From the IMG/VR virus record IMGVR_UViG_3300029258_001885, positions 1 to 51,501 of that record: a stretch of 51,501 nt of DNA; one strand, given 5' to 3'. Source of the DNA: a virus. Below the pieces are notes generated by a model. That model was not told the DNA's origin and made no database searches. It saw only the letters and a program-made list of their open reading frames with translations. Made by a program: the position numbers and the translations under genes. Shown here one piece after another: positions 6,463 to 15,089 of this stretch. Positions within the stretch are counted from its first letter, which is position 1, and the number at the start of each line of letters is the position of its first letter.

Positions 6463-6968
6463 GCCCCCTCCTCCCTCACATGACGGCTGGATGCAATCAT
6501 GTCTCCGAGTTGATCAGGTGTGATCTTGTCAAACCTATCCGGCCAGTCCACATCAGGCAGTATCATTAGTTTTTTTACCGCTTCGGCAAGCTCAACACAC
6601 ATCACGGCCTTACGTGATGCCCAAAGGTTTCGCTTGATGATTTTTTTAAAACGCCTGAAGGGATACGCCATCAGACCAAAGGCAAGCGCTCCCACATCGT
6701 ACCATCTGCCCAGATAGTGGTTTAGCGTCTGTCTGTAAATTTCCCTTTTTTGGTCATGCCCCATTGGGCCTATATACTCCAAACGCCTTACAATGACCTG
6801 ATCCTTTAGCCATTTTTGGTAATACTCAATCTTGACCCAGGGAAATGTGCCATGAATGACAATGTCATGCTCATCAAAATAAAGGGCAAAATGACTGGCA
6901 TCCTCTCCAATGACATACCTGATAAATCTTGCCATGGGTTTTGGCGTGGTTGTCAGTAAAAACTGCAT
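6459..6968 (-). CDS. NlpC/P60-like (YiiX-type) cysteine hydrolase, putative
   Basis: The start at 6968 (MQFLLTTTPKPMARFIRYVI) has GAGGTGG upstream; a longer frame begins inside the previous gene. The circularly permuted NlpC/P60 arrangement is suggested by an early histidine in SHFALYFDE (about residue 26), a middle YLGRWYDVGALAFG, and a late cysteine in RKAVMCVELAEAVK (about residue 125). Such enzymes cleave amide or peptide bonds in cell-wall peptides or lipids. It overlaps the lipoprotein start by four bases. It could serve entry or lysis. The order His then Cys supports the permuted family, at moderate certainty. Confidence 0.6.
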   Translation of the reverse strand: MQFLLTTTPKPMARFIRYVIGEDASHFALYFDEHDIVIHGTFPWVKIEYYQKWLKDQVIVRRLEYIGPMGHDQKREIYRQTLNHYLGRWYDVGALAFGLMAYPFRRFKKIIKRNLWASRKAVMCVELAEAVKKLMILPDVDWPDRFDKITPDQLGDMIASSRHVREEGA

Positions 6969-6976
6969 GGCCCACC

Positions 6977-7909
6977 TCAACAGTTTTTTTTCGCAAATGT
7001 AAGCATGTCTATGCCACACTTGACGCCAGTAGTATCGTCATTTAACTGAAACTTTATTTTCCAGGAATTGTATATCAGCTTGCCTACAACATCAGAGCAT
7101 TGACACACGGACTCCGCACCATCATACCCGCGCCCAAATATCATATTGCCAAATCTGAACAGAGTGACATCCACAGTGTAAAGGTCATAGCCTCCATCCT
7201 GATCCATGTTTCGGGTTAACACGTTGTCCCACTTGGCGTAGTCAAACCAGCCTTGGTTGCCTACACTGGGTACCGGTACACACTTGAGTATGTCCGTATT
7301 GGTCAATTTGGCCGTCAGGTCAAGACTATATGACCCGGTGTCCTCGGCTACAGGTATGATCTTGTAGTTTGTAATATTGTAGTCTCCAGTTTCCTCAACA
7401 TGCCCGGTAGTTGCAGGACAGATCAGCCAGGCATCAAGAGAGTCAGCCAGTTTTGCAGACTCCCATATCGCAGTGGCCCCAACAGCATACCAGTGTTGTA
7501 AAAGCTGGAAGTACTTGACATCATTTGTGGCATCAAGCTTGAGTATGTCCCCGTCTCCATATGTGCCATTGGTGATATTGTCGGCCCTGCCCGTTGGATA
7601 CTGGGTGTACCCTGCAGGTACACGGTTTACGGCCATGTACGGCAGGCTCTCAGCCGTCACCGGTATCGGTGTGTTTGTCAGCATTTTTAGATGGTTTATC
7701 TGGTCATCATAGTCAGTAAAGTACTGGGCACCGTCACCTATCTGGAGGTCATCGTCATAAATCTTTGCACCAACAACACTGTTGTTGGCCCATCTGAGCC
7801 TCTCATTGTCAGTGATTGTGTGCTCCTCAGCAATTGCAAGGTCCTTGCCCGTGCCCAGTCCTGTGATTGCAGCACCACTGATGTTTTTTACCAGACAGGT
7901 TGTGTACAT
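6977..7909 (-). CDS. tail or adsorption-associated structural protein (310 aa)
   Basis: There is no signal peptide; the N-terminus MYTTCLVKNISGAAITGLG is short and beta-like. The protein is rich in Asp, Asn, Gly and aromatic residues, with little helix and C-terminal cysteines (ESVCQCSDVVG; KKNC), typical of beta-structured tail-tip or fibre proteins. It follows the 550-residue fibre gene by two bases and precedes the cysteine hydrolase. No specific family is recognised. Confidence 0.6.
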   Translation of the reverse strand: MYTTCLVKNISGAAITGLGTGKDLAIAEEHTITDNERLRWANNSVVGAKIYDDDLQIGDGAQYFTDYDDQINHLKMLTNTPIPVTAESLPYMAVNRVPAGYTQYPTGRADNITNGTYGDGDILKLDATNDVKYFQLLQHWYAVGATAIWESAKLADSLDAWLICPATTGHVEETGDYNITNYKIIPVAEDTGSYSLDLTAKLTNTDILKCVPVPSVGNQGWFDYAKWDNVLTRNMDQDGGYDLYTVDVTLFRFGNMIFGRGYDGAESVCQCSDVVGKLIYNSWKIKFQLNDDTTGVKCGIDMLTFAKKNC

Positions 7910-7911
7910 GA

Positions 7912-9564
7912 CTAAACCCCTGTGTCTATGTTTGTTTGGTTTATGACTGTGAGCTGTGGCTTGTTAAAGCTGCCTGAGACCACCTTGCACACAATGAGGT
8001 CCCCCTTGTCCACAGCCTGAGTCTGCTCAAACTGATTAAAACTCTCATTGCTAAAGGAGATTGTAAAAAGCGGATTGACAAGGTCAGTGGACAGGTAAAA
8101 GCCCATCACACCTGTATTGAGGGCTGTGGTCTGCAGGCTGACGGTCCTTATAAAGCCGTCCTCAGGAATTGGGAATGGTGTAAGATCCATCGACTGGCCC
8201 TGTCTCTCCATGTATCTGTCTGTAGATGCCAGGGCTCCATATCCGCACTCCCAAAGGTATCTGTCCTGTGTCTCACCCAGGTACCTGAGGTCATCAAACA
8301 GGTAAAGCACTGCCTTGGGCTCATTGGTGTATGAGGTGTCAGTCCTAAAGATGAGCCTGTATAAAAAGACATACTCCTGAAAAGGGAACTCACCGGCGAC
8401 GTCTCTGGCCGTCTCTGACAAAACCAGTGCGGCATTGGTGGAGCCCACCCTGCCTGCAATTGCCACAATCGGCTCATCAATACTGTTTGTGGCAAACACA
8501 AACATGTTGCAGTACCCACCATTGGGTACGTTGTCCAAACTAAAAACTCCTGCATCAAGCTTGTTGTACTTTATGGTGTTTGTGCCGTCCCAGATGACTG
8601 CATAGTCTGTGGCGTCAATCCTCCTGATGTCGTCAGTGCCCGACACGTAATAGATGGGCACCTTTGCAATCGGGCTGAGTATCTGCTCAAAGGGGTTGGA
8701 TGGTGATGCTGCATCAGCAATGGAGTGCTTTAAATCCTCATCATGTATTGCTCCATTGCCCAGCCCAAAGGTGGCATGTGAGTCAAGGCTGCCGTCTCCT
8801 CCTGATATAAAATCACCAAGCAAAAAATCATTGTAGGGGTCATCGAGCTGGGTAAAAGTGGTCCTATGATGGTACCTGTGCTCACTCCATGACCACTGCA
8901 GCCCATGCCTCTCATCCTCCAGCCATATGTGCTTGTTGTTTGTGGCGTCCCAGTAGATAGCAGCCACAAAGGCATGGGTCTCAAAGTCCCAGATGGTCTG
9001 GCTGGCTGTGAGTACTCCTGCTGTTGTGTAGTAAAAAAACCAGACGCCCTCAGTGTCAGTGATGACCACGGACTCTGATGACGTTTTTGCAAACCTGTGA
9101 CCCCTCTGCCAGACATCAAAGCTGGCACCTGTTGGGGCAATTGTAAAGGTCAGTGTCCCATCATTAAAGCTTATGGTGGTATCTGTGTTGGTCTCAAAGC
9201 CTGTTGGGTCCTTTAAAAGCTGCCTAAAGTCGATCTCCTCAAGACCCTGCTGGAGTGTCAGGGCCTCATAGTCACTTGCAGACCTGACCGTCCTGTCCAG
9301 CATGGGCGTGCCGATACCGTAGTTGAAAAGCCTGTGCCAGCCCTCGTACTTGTCGGTGTAGTCGGCAGTGCCGTCATCGTCCTCTGCATAGTAGAGGCTC
9401 CCGGCGTCAAACCAGCCCCACAGCTGGGAGTCATTGAGCCTGTAAAGGATGTCCTTGTCTACAGCCTTGTACTCACCGGCTGGCCAGGTCTCACCCGTGT
9501 TGGTGTGCTCAAGGTCTCCACCCGTGGTGTTTTTCAGATACTTGTCAGGGTCAATCTGGCTCAA
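7912..9564 (-). CDS. large tail fibre-like protein (550 aa)
   Basis: The protein opens with MSQIDPDKYLKNTTGGDLEH and is beta-rich throughout, with many Asp, Gly, Thr and Trp residues. A segment at about 130-220 (FNDGTLTFTIAPTGASFDVW; WFFYYTTAGVL) looks like a fibre module. The C-terminal ~65 residues (QAVDKGDLIVCKVVSGSFNK) clearly match the end of the adjacent 177-residue protein (NAVDKGDELAVKVTSGSAKN). Its ATG overlaps the stop of that gene. A role in adsorption is inferred from composition and position. Confidence 0.65.
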   Translation of the reverse strand: MSQIDPDKYLKNTTGGDLEHTNTGETWPAGEYKAVDKDILYRLNDSQLWGWFDAGSLYYAEDDDGTADYTDKYEGWHRLFNYGIGTPMLDRTVRSASDYEALTLQQGLEEIDFRQLLKDPTGFETNTDTTISFNDGTLTFTIAPTGASFDVWQRGHRFAKTSSESVVITDTEGVWFFYYTTAGVLTASQTIWDFETHAFVAAIYWDATNNKHIWLEDERHGLQWSWSEHRYHHRTTFTQLDDPYNDFLLGDFISGGDGSLDSHATFGLGNGAIHDEDLKHSIADAASPSNPFEQILSPIAKVPIYYVSGTDDIRRIDATDYAVIWDGTNTIKYNKLDAGVFSLDNVPNGGYCNMFVFATNSIDEPIVAIAGRVGSTNAALVLSETARDVAGEFPFQEYVFLYRLIFRTDTSYTNEPKAVLYLFDDLRYLGETQDRYLWECGYGALASTDRYMERQGQSMDLTPFPIPEDGFIRTVSLQTTALNTGVMGFYLSTDLVNPLFTISFSNESFNQFEQTQAVDKGDLIVCKVVSGSFNKPQLTVINQTNIDTGV

Positions 9565-10094
9565 AACTCCCCCTTTATGACAAGGCCCACAACCGGGTTT
9601 TTGGCAGACCCGGAGGTGACCTTGACGGCAAGCTCGTCCCCCTTGTCCACAGCATTGCTGGTTGTGTAGCTCTGTATTTTTGTCCTCTGCGAGGTCAGTG
9701 ATATGGACAGTATCAGCACAAAGGATGCTCCCGACCTCTCGTACACGCTGACTGTAAAGGTGTTGGCATCCTCATTGGCCACAAAGACCTCAACTATCTC
9801 ACCATCAACGGGTACAATCCTGCCGGCAAGATTTGACGGTACCGAGTCGTTTAAAAGCCATGCACTTGATACGCTGCCGGACTTGCCCCAGGTAAAGCCG
9901 GGGCTGGCAGACTGGTCAATCCTCTCGTCCAGCTCCCTGAGTGCTGGACCCACCTGCTCACTGGTCAGACTGGAGCCCGTTGGGTCAAAGGGTATGCCCT
10001 CTGCCTCGGGCATGTGCCACCAGTCCTGCCCACCACCGTGGGCCGGGACTGAGACAAAAAGGAGCACCAGCAGCAGTATTAGTCTTTTAATCAC
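9561..10094 (-). CDS. signal-bearing fibre-like protein (177 aa)
   Basis: A Sec-type N-terminus (MIKRLILLLVLLFVSVPAHG) precedes FDPTGSSLTSEQVGPALREL, a short linker-helix motif often seen at the start of tail-fibre modules. It then continues as beta structure ending in AVDKGDELAVKVTSGS. The C-terminal domain is shared with 7912-9564. It overlaps genes on both sides by four bases, so translation is coupled. A secretion signal on a fibre protein is odd. Confidence 0.65.
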   Translation of the reverse strand: MIKRLILLLVLLFVSVPAHGGGQDWWHMPEAEGIPFDPTGSSLTSEQVGPALRELDERIDQSASPGFTWGKSGSVSSAWLLNDSVPSNLAGRIVPVDGEIVEVFVANEDANTFTVSVYERSGASFVLILSISLTSQRTKIQSYTTSNAVDKGDELAVKVTSGSAKNPVVGLVIKGEF

Positions 10095-10462
10095 TTGAGC
10101 TCCTGCACTATCACGTCATTGGATGCCGTCCCCGCTATCAGGTAAACCCCCACGTCACCCACCGGTATCACCACCACCTGCCTCTTGTAGATGGGCACAC
10201 CCTTTGTGGATCCGGAGGTTGTCACACCCGTGGGTCCATAGTAGACCACCACGCTGGAGTCATTGTACATGAGAAGCCTCTGGCGTTTGGCGTCCCGGGT
10301 ACCCCCAACCTTGGCCTCAACCTGTGTGGTACCCACCGACACCACGGCAGCCTGGTACCCGCGATCATGGGTGTCTGCACGGTCTGGATTGTATGCCATG
10401 CCTCCATGGATTGTGGGGGCCCAAAGCAGGCACAGCAGCAGTACTGGCCAAAGGTATCTCAT
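10091..10462 (-). CDS. small signal-bearing virion-like protein (123 aa)
   Basis: The start follows GGGAGGA. The N-terminus MRYLWPVLLLCLLWAPTIHG is a Sec signal. The remaining ~100 residues are a compact beta domain: RLLMYNDSSVVVYYGPTGV, then TSGSTKGVPIYKRQVVVIPV and DVGVYLIAGTASND. The same pattern ends the 289-residue protein at 10838-11707 (GSGVTATGATKGFELPGG). Such a domain may decorate a virion or bind the host surface. The function is not shown by the sequence. Confidence 0.65.
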   Translation of the reverse strand: MRYLWPVLLLCLLWAPTIHGGMAYNPDRADTHDRGYQAAVVSVGTTQVEAKVGGTRDAKRQRLLMYNDSSVVVYYGPTGVTTSGSTKGVPIYKRQVVVIPVGDVGVYLIAGTASNDVIVQELK

Positions 10463-10474
10463 GGGAGTCCTCCC

Positions 10475-10786
10475 TCAGCGTTTGTGGGCCTTTTTAAGGG
10501 CTTTTTTCATCTGTCTGGTGGTTTTGGCCCTCTTGACCGTCTTTGGGGCCTGAGGTGGCTTTTTGCCGCCCTGTGGGGCCGTCTTTGAGCGTGCGTGGCG
10601 TCTGGAGACCTCGGCACCGTCGATGGCTGACGCCATCCTGGTCTCAAGGCCCTCGGCCCATTTGAACATGGCAGCTGTAAAAAAAACCTCCTCACCCTCA
10701 AGCTCGCACTTTGAGCGTGCAAGGTACCTGTGCAAAACCTGCAGGTGCTGGTCATCGTGCTCCTGGACCTCTATGTACTTTGGCAT
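10475..10786 (-). CDS. small protein with highly basic C-terminus (103 aa)
   Basis: The start at 10786 (MPKYIEVQEHDDQHLQVLHR) has AAGGAGG upstream, better than the methionine at 10816. The first 60 residues look helical, and residues about 70-103 are dense in Lys and Arg (KKPPQAPKTVKRAKTTRQMK). It could bind nucleic acid or an acidic partner. It is placed among fibre genes. No known family. Confidence 0.55.
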   Translation of the reverse strand: MPKYIEVQEHDDQHLQVLHRYLARSKCELEGEEVFFTAAMFKWAEGLETRMASAIDGAEVSRRHARSKTAPQGGKKPPQAPKTVKRAKTTRQMKKALKKAHKR

Positions 10787-10837
10787 TTTTGCCTCCTTGG
10801 CAGTAGTGGGGGCCACATGGCCCCATGGTTTAAAGGT

Positions 10838-11707
10838 TTAGCCAACCTGTGTAATCTGGACGTTGGCTGTCTCACCAGATGCACAGATTGCGTACACGTC
10901 AACAAACTCACCCAGTGGCAGCTGCTCTGTGGCTCCACCAGGCAGCTCAAAGCCCTTGGTGGCACCCGTTGCAGTCACACCTGACCCACCGATAAATGCA
11001 GGGTCAGAGCTCTGGTTTTGGAGTATGACCCACAGCCTGCCTGACTGCTTTGTGCCGTCAAGCTGGTCCGGGCCTGTCTCGTCCACTGCAACCACTGCAC
11101 CACTGATGCCCACGTTGGGCGCGTTGTTGACCATCTGCCGTCTGTAGATGTCACTGATGCCGTCTGCACGGTCATTGGCAGCACTCAGCTCTGTGAGGGC
11201 AGCGTTTGTAGCCCTCCAGCCAATCTTTATCGGGTTGCCGGAGTCTGCAGTATCGTCAGCCACATCACCAACAATCGGGAATTCAGCCGAGCTGTTTACA
11301 TCGTCGATGTAGACATGCTTGGCTCCAGCCGTTGCATGAATGCGGTCCCAGTGGTCGGTGTCCCAGCCCATGTCAAAACCGTTGACGTCCATTGCCTGCA
11401 GGTTTGCAGGGTCCACGGAGTCGCTTGACGGGGCTGCACCGGTCCACCTGAGTGTCTGGTGGGTGTCACCGGGTGTGGCGTTGCGGACATGGCCTATGAG
11501 GCCCACGTTGTCCGGGTCTGCGTTGGTTGAGACGTTGTAGACACCGTCAAGGTCGCAGTTGAGGTCATTGAGTACGTTTACATCAAGGCCCTCGTCACCG
11601 TCCACGTCTGTGGATGTGATCCGGTTGTCGCCGAAAATGTAGGCGGCGACCTCGTCACCCTTTGACGGAGTTGTTGAGTTGAATACCAGTCTTCCCTTGC
11701 CAATCAT
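10838..11707 (-). CDS. tail or decoration protein with GVTxxGxTKG domain (289 aa)
   Basis: The start at 11707 (MIGKGRLVFNSTTPSKGDEV) has GGGAGGA upstream. An extension to 11818 would overlap the previous gene and lacks a site. The N-terminal ~200 residues are acidic and Asp-rich (ITSTDVDGDEGLDVNVLNDL), possibly calcium-binding loops. The C-terminal ~70 residues share a beta domain with 10091-10462. There is no signal peptide. A role on the virion is likely from context. Confidence 0.6.
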   Translation of the reverse strand: MIGKGRLVFNSTTPSKGDEVAAYIFGDNRITSTDVDGDEGLDVNVLNDLNCDLDGVYNVSTNADPDNVGLIGHVRNATPGDTHQTLRWTGAAPSSDSVDPANLQAMDVNGFDMGWDTDHWDRIHATAGAKHVYIDDVNSSAEFPIVGDVADDTADSGNPIKIGWRATNAALTELSAANDRADGISDIYRRQMVNNAPNVGISGAVVAVDETGPDQLDGTKQSGRLWVILQNQSSDPAFIGGSGVTATGATKGFELPGGATEQLPLGEFVDVYAICASGETANVQITQVG

Positions 11708-11802
11708 GTCAATCCTCCCATTGGTTTGCGTCAAAACAAGTACCAGTGGGAGTGCTCGGCAGATATGGCCAAGCACTTTAGAAATGACTGTGGGGCAAAG
11801 GG

Positions 11803-12171
11803 TCATGACCAGCTCCAAACCTTTGCGATGTCTGAGTTTTTGTCGGATGTAAATCTCAGTGTGTATGTCTTGGTTGGGTCCAGTCCCTTCTCACCGTACC
11901 CAGCCCCAGGAGGTATGTCCGTGCCCTCGGACGTGTCAGCCGTGTTGGCTGTCAGCACACAAAAGCCCTTGTCAAAGGCAATGTAAAACCTCTTGGTGCC
12001 TGCAGGCAGCGTGTAGGTGTACTCATTGCCTGCAGTGGCCATGGGCTCATGGTGGTGGTTGGGGGTGCCCACGGCAGCCTCTGAGGTCTCCACCGTACCA
12101 GTGACCTCAAGGGGCCCACCCGTTGGGCAGTTGGCCACGTACTGCAGAGGGAGGTCCTTTATTTCACCCAT
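11803..12171 (-). CDS. small beta-rich virion protein (122 aa)
   Basis: The protein carries YTYTLPAGTKRFYIAFDKGF, then IPPGAGYGEKGLDPTKTYTL and ends KVWSWS, a small beta-sandwich pattern that, from memory, is widespread next to phage tail genes. Histidines cluster at TPNHHHEPM. The ATG lies at the end of an eight-A run that also codes the last residues of the upstream gene, with eight bases of overlap. The function is unknown. Confidence 0.6.
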   Translation of the reverse strand: MGEIKDLPLQYVANCPTGGPLEVTGTVETSEAAVGTPNHHHEPMATAGNEYTYTLPAGTKRFYIAFDKGFCVLTANTADTSEGTDIPPGAGYGEKGLDPTKTYTLRFTSDKNSDIAKVWSWS

Positions 12172-12550
12172 TTTTTTTACCTACTGCAAAGGCAGTCAGG
12201 GTCCCTGCCGTGTTTGAGCCAGCATAGTACTTTAGCAGGATGTACCTAAAGCCAATGACACCAAGGTTGTCCAGGTGGGTCTTCTCGTCCCCTGCACCAC
12301 CCGTCTCCACCAGTGTGTGCTCTCCACAGTGGATTTTTGCAAACTTGTCCACCTCACGGACGTTGGACCCGTAGGCCACAAGCCTGCCGTCCAGCTTGTC
12401 ATTGCCGGACCAGAAGGCCTGCCATGAGCCCACGGTCATCTCTTTGAAGTCAATCATCTCACTGACTGCATCCTGAGACATGTCCAGGTCTGTAAAGAGG
12501 TACCCACGGGCTGCATTGCGTGCTGTTTTACACTGCTCGTTTTGGCTCAC
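12164..12550 (-). CDS. virion-associated hypothetical protein, copy A (128 aa, GTG start)
   Basis: GTG 12550 has AGGAG upstream. The core FKEMTVGSWQAFWSGNDKLDG is matched by FKEMVTGFIQANWDGNDTLE in the next gene upstream, so the two are tandem paralogues. The end (LKYYAGSNTAGTLTAFAVG) is beta-like. It ends in AVGKKNG over an A8 run. It is probably a small virion or fibre accessory protein. Confidence 0.6.
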   Translation of the reverse strand: MSQNEQCKTARNAARGYLFTDLDMSQDAVSEMIDFKEMTVGSWQAFWSGNDKLDGRLVAYGSNVREVDKFAKIHCGEHTLVETGGAGDEKTHLDNLGVIGFRYILLKYYAGSNTAGTLTAFAVGKKNG

Positions 12551-12559
12551 GTCAGGCTC

Positions 12560-12886
12560 CTAATACTTGACCAACTGTGTGATGGTAAACCTGCATTTCC
12601 AGGTGGTACAGGTAAAGCTGCTGTCAGTCTGCGCCCTCACGACATCCCCGCTTTCAAGCGGCATGGTTACACTGCAAACCGTGTGGTATGTACCGGCTAC
12701 ATCGGCAAGGCAGACTGTTTCCCCTTCAAGCGTATCATTGCCATCCCAGTTTGCCTGGATAAATCCTGTCACCATCTCCTTGAAATCACCAACGTCAGAC
12801 CACAAATCAGAGGCCATGTTGTTTGTTACAGGCTCAACAAGTATTGGCCTGTGGGTATTTCTCAGAGTGTGTATTTTTAATGACAA
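12560..12886 (-). CDS. virion-associated hypothetical protein, copy B (108 aa, TTG start)
   Basis: TTG 12886 follows GAGGTG; the first ATG in frame would remove the conserved N-terminal part. Residues about 32-58 match copy A (DFKEM, then a GND-x-LEG motif), and C-terminal strands (SFTCTTWKCRFTITQLVKY) differ. Four cysteines are present. It lies between copy A and the large mosaic fibre protein. Confidence 0.55.
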   Translation of the reverse strand: MSLKIHTLRNTHRPILVEPVTNNMASDLWSDVGDFKEMVTGFIQANWDGNDTLEGETVCLADVAGTYHTVCSVTMPLESGDVVRAQTDSSFTCTTWKCRFTITQLVKY

Positions 12887-12951
12887 TTTTTCACCTCACA
12901 ATGCAGACGTTGGCGTACACTGGTTGCATTCTAACAATACTCCTTACCATT

Positions 12952-15063
12952 TCAATCAGAGACAGTATAACTTATCGTTAAGCCACCACCGGACGTCTGA
13001 TTGGATAAATTGCCAGCGTGATCATAATGCGTGATAGCAATAGTCCCGTCTGTGTAAACCGTTGCCCTGGTTTGTATAGCGGTGCTTAAAGCATACGAAT
13101 TATAAGCATCAACATCCGGTCGTCCCCAGTCAGGAATTAAACCAGCCGAGCTTTCGACAAAGGAATCAGCCGCATGGGTCAAGGATGAAATAGACGAGAT
13201 TGTAACCATCCTTTCGACCTTGACAATTCTAATACTCCCTCCGGTAAACTCATTGTCCAGTGCAATTTCAGAAACTTTATCACCATAGACATACGCTTGC
13301 GGAAGGTTCTGGGTTACGGGATAGATAGACCAATAGATAGGGTTAACAGGAGCAGATCCTACGCCCTGACGTATTTGAACAGCTCCATTATCAGCCTTTC
13401 CTCTAATTCTTATTGTCTTTTGATTAAAATTAGATACCTCATACAACCCGCAAAGAGTAACGGAGTCTCTTCTATTTGTATTATCTGATTCTTGTCTGTG
13501 TCCTGATTCGGCAATTACAGTGGGGGTAAGATCGCTCAATTCATAAGCTTGCGAAGCGTCGGCAGTTCCGCCTGATCCAACCAAAACTGCGCACACATTA
13601 TAGACACCAGTTCTTCTGGGAGTCCATACAATCCCAGGTAATTCACTTCCGTATCCAGTAACAGTCCCGAAATTATAATTTATTGTTTCAACCAGGTTAC
13701 ACGTCGCATCTGCGGTAAAATCACCATATGCAGTATTAGTTCGGCTCCATATACAAGTATCGTCATGATATCCAGACCACGCAAGAGCAGACGTATCAAC
13801 GCTTACAGCCTTCTGGGAGTCAAGGGGATAACGGTAGACTGAAACAAGCATCTCATCCCATCTTACGTATACATATGCCGTCGAAGCGCCGTCTGCACGG
13901 TTTGCAAGAAGTGTAAAGGTGGTGGTGCCCTTTCCCGAAGTGTATTGAAATTCCGTTTCAATAATGTTTATTTGCGGCCTCTGCTGGTTTGCAAGGGTTG
14001 TGATTCTGGTAACATCCTTTCTTGTGGTTCCGTCCGTTATGCCCCAGTCTACGCTTGAGGTGCCTGCACCTTCATGTGTAAACTGGGCGCGAAATGTAAC
14101 CCGATAATTTCCAGGTTCAAGATTAGAAACCCTTATTCTTGGAATTTGCCCATCATTTGAAGCGTCTGCTATTGCTTTCCCGACAAATACCCTTGGGTTA
14201 TCATCACAATCAGCATCGGCTGAAAAATCATTCCAGTTGTTTGCCGCCTTGCTCCACTGACAATCTGTTGTAGCCACCCATTTTTTGCTGCCGTAAAGCT
14301 CGGTTTCCGAAAGCTCAAAACTGTTCAGATCAGAACCGGCCCACATGTTGTCCACAATTATATCAGCAGCCGAGCTGTTCAAACTCTCTAAACGAAGCTG
14401 CAGATTACCTGATGTTGGGCATGTAAATGCAACACGTGCCTTGAGGCTCTCACCACTTGAAGTGGGCACAAGCTCAAGGACCTCATGCAAAGCATTGGAC
14501 CCATCATAGGCGTATGCAGACATGTGACCTGCTGTGGCACCGTCCCAGCTGTAGTAAAAGGATATTTCGCAATCCTTGCCGTACAGTCCCTTGGGTATTG
14601 CAACAGCATCACTTGTCAGGTACTCACTGGCCGCACTTGGATTCCACTTGAGACTCTGGTCTCCAAACAATTCGGATGTAGTCTCAACAGACTTGACTGA
14701 GGAGCCTGATGCAGTCCAGTTATTGGTGTTTCGAGGCACTTCAAAGTCAGGGTTTTCAATAACGTTTACCTTGTTGCCCGCTCCACCAACACCACCCTCA
14801 CCAAGGGTGGCAATATTTGAATCAGTATCTATTGTCTTTATCTGTTTTGTGTCTACGAAGATTTTAAGATCATTTGCTCCACTGGGAGCACTGGGAGCAC
14901 CTGACTGGTGATACATCTCAATGGCACCATCACCAGCAGTACCGGATATCACCGCCCTGTTGGCGTCAAGCTCCCTGCCCACACTCACATCACCTTTAAA
15001 ATCCTTGCCGCTTGCTGTCATACAGACCATAAGGGCAATCACTGTTATAAATAGATATCTCAT
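12952..15063 (-). CDS. large mosaic fibre or receptor-binding protein (703 aa)
   Basis: A Sec-like N-terminus (MRYLFITVIALMVCMTASG) leads to GDVSVGRELDANRAVISGTA, IEMYHQSGAPSAPSGANDL and a Gly-rich hinge, as in tail fibres. NPDFEVPRNTNNWTASGSS at about residue 103 starts a carbohydrate-binding-like beta module. Two WS-x-N/S modules follow (DCQWSKAANNWNDFSADADC; CIWSRTNTAYGDFTADATC), which look like duplicated domains. From about 14340 down to 12952 the DNA is clearly AT-richer, so the C-terminal two thirds appears exchanged. This is the best candidate for host recognition. Confidence 0.7.
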   Translation of the reverse strand: MRYLFITVIALMVCMTASGKDFKGDVSVGRELDANRAVISGTAGDGAIEMYHQSGAPSAPSGANDLKIFVDTKQIKTIDTDSNIATLGEGGVGGAGNKVNVIENPDFEVPRNTNNWTASGSSVKSVETTSELFGDQSLKWNPSAASEYLTSDAVAIPKGLYGKDCEISFYYSWDGATAGHMSAYAYDGSNALHEVLELVPTSSGESLKARVAFTCPTSGNLQLRLESLNSSAADIIVDNMWAGSDLNSFELSETELYGSKKWVATTDCQWSKAANNWNDFSADADCDDNPRVFVGKAIADASNDGQIPRIRVSNLEPGNYRVTFRAQFTHEGAGTSSVDWGITDGTTRKDVTRITTLANQQRPQINIIETEFQYTSGKGTTTFTLLANRADGASTAYVYVRWDEMLVSVYRYPLDSQKAVSVDTSALAWSGYHDDTCIWSRTNTAYGDFTADATCNLVETINYNFGTVTGYGSELPGIVWTPRRTGVYNVCAVLVGSGGTADASQAYELSDLTPTVIAESGHRQESDNTNRRDSVTLCGLYEVSNFNQKTIRIRGKADNGAVQIRQGVGSAPVNPIYWSIYPVTQNLPQAYVYGDKVSEIALDNEFTGGSIRIVKVERMVTISSISSLTHAADSFVESSAGLIPDWGRPDVDAYNSYALSTAIQTRATVYTDGTIAITHYDHAGNLSNQTSGGGLTISYTVSD

Positions 15064-15089
15064 TGCAAAACTCCTTTAAAAAAGTTGGT

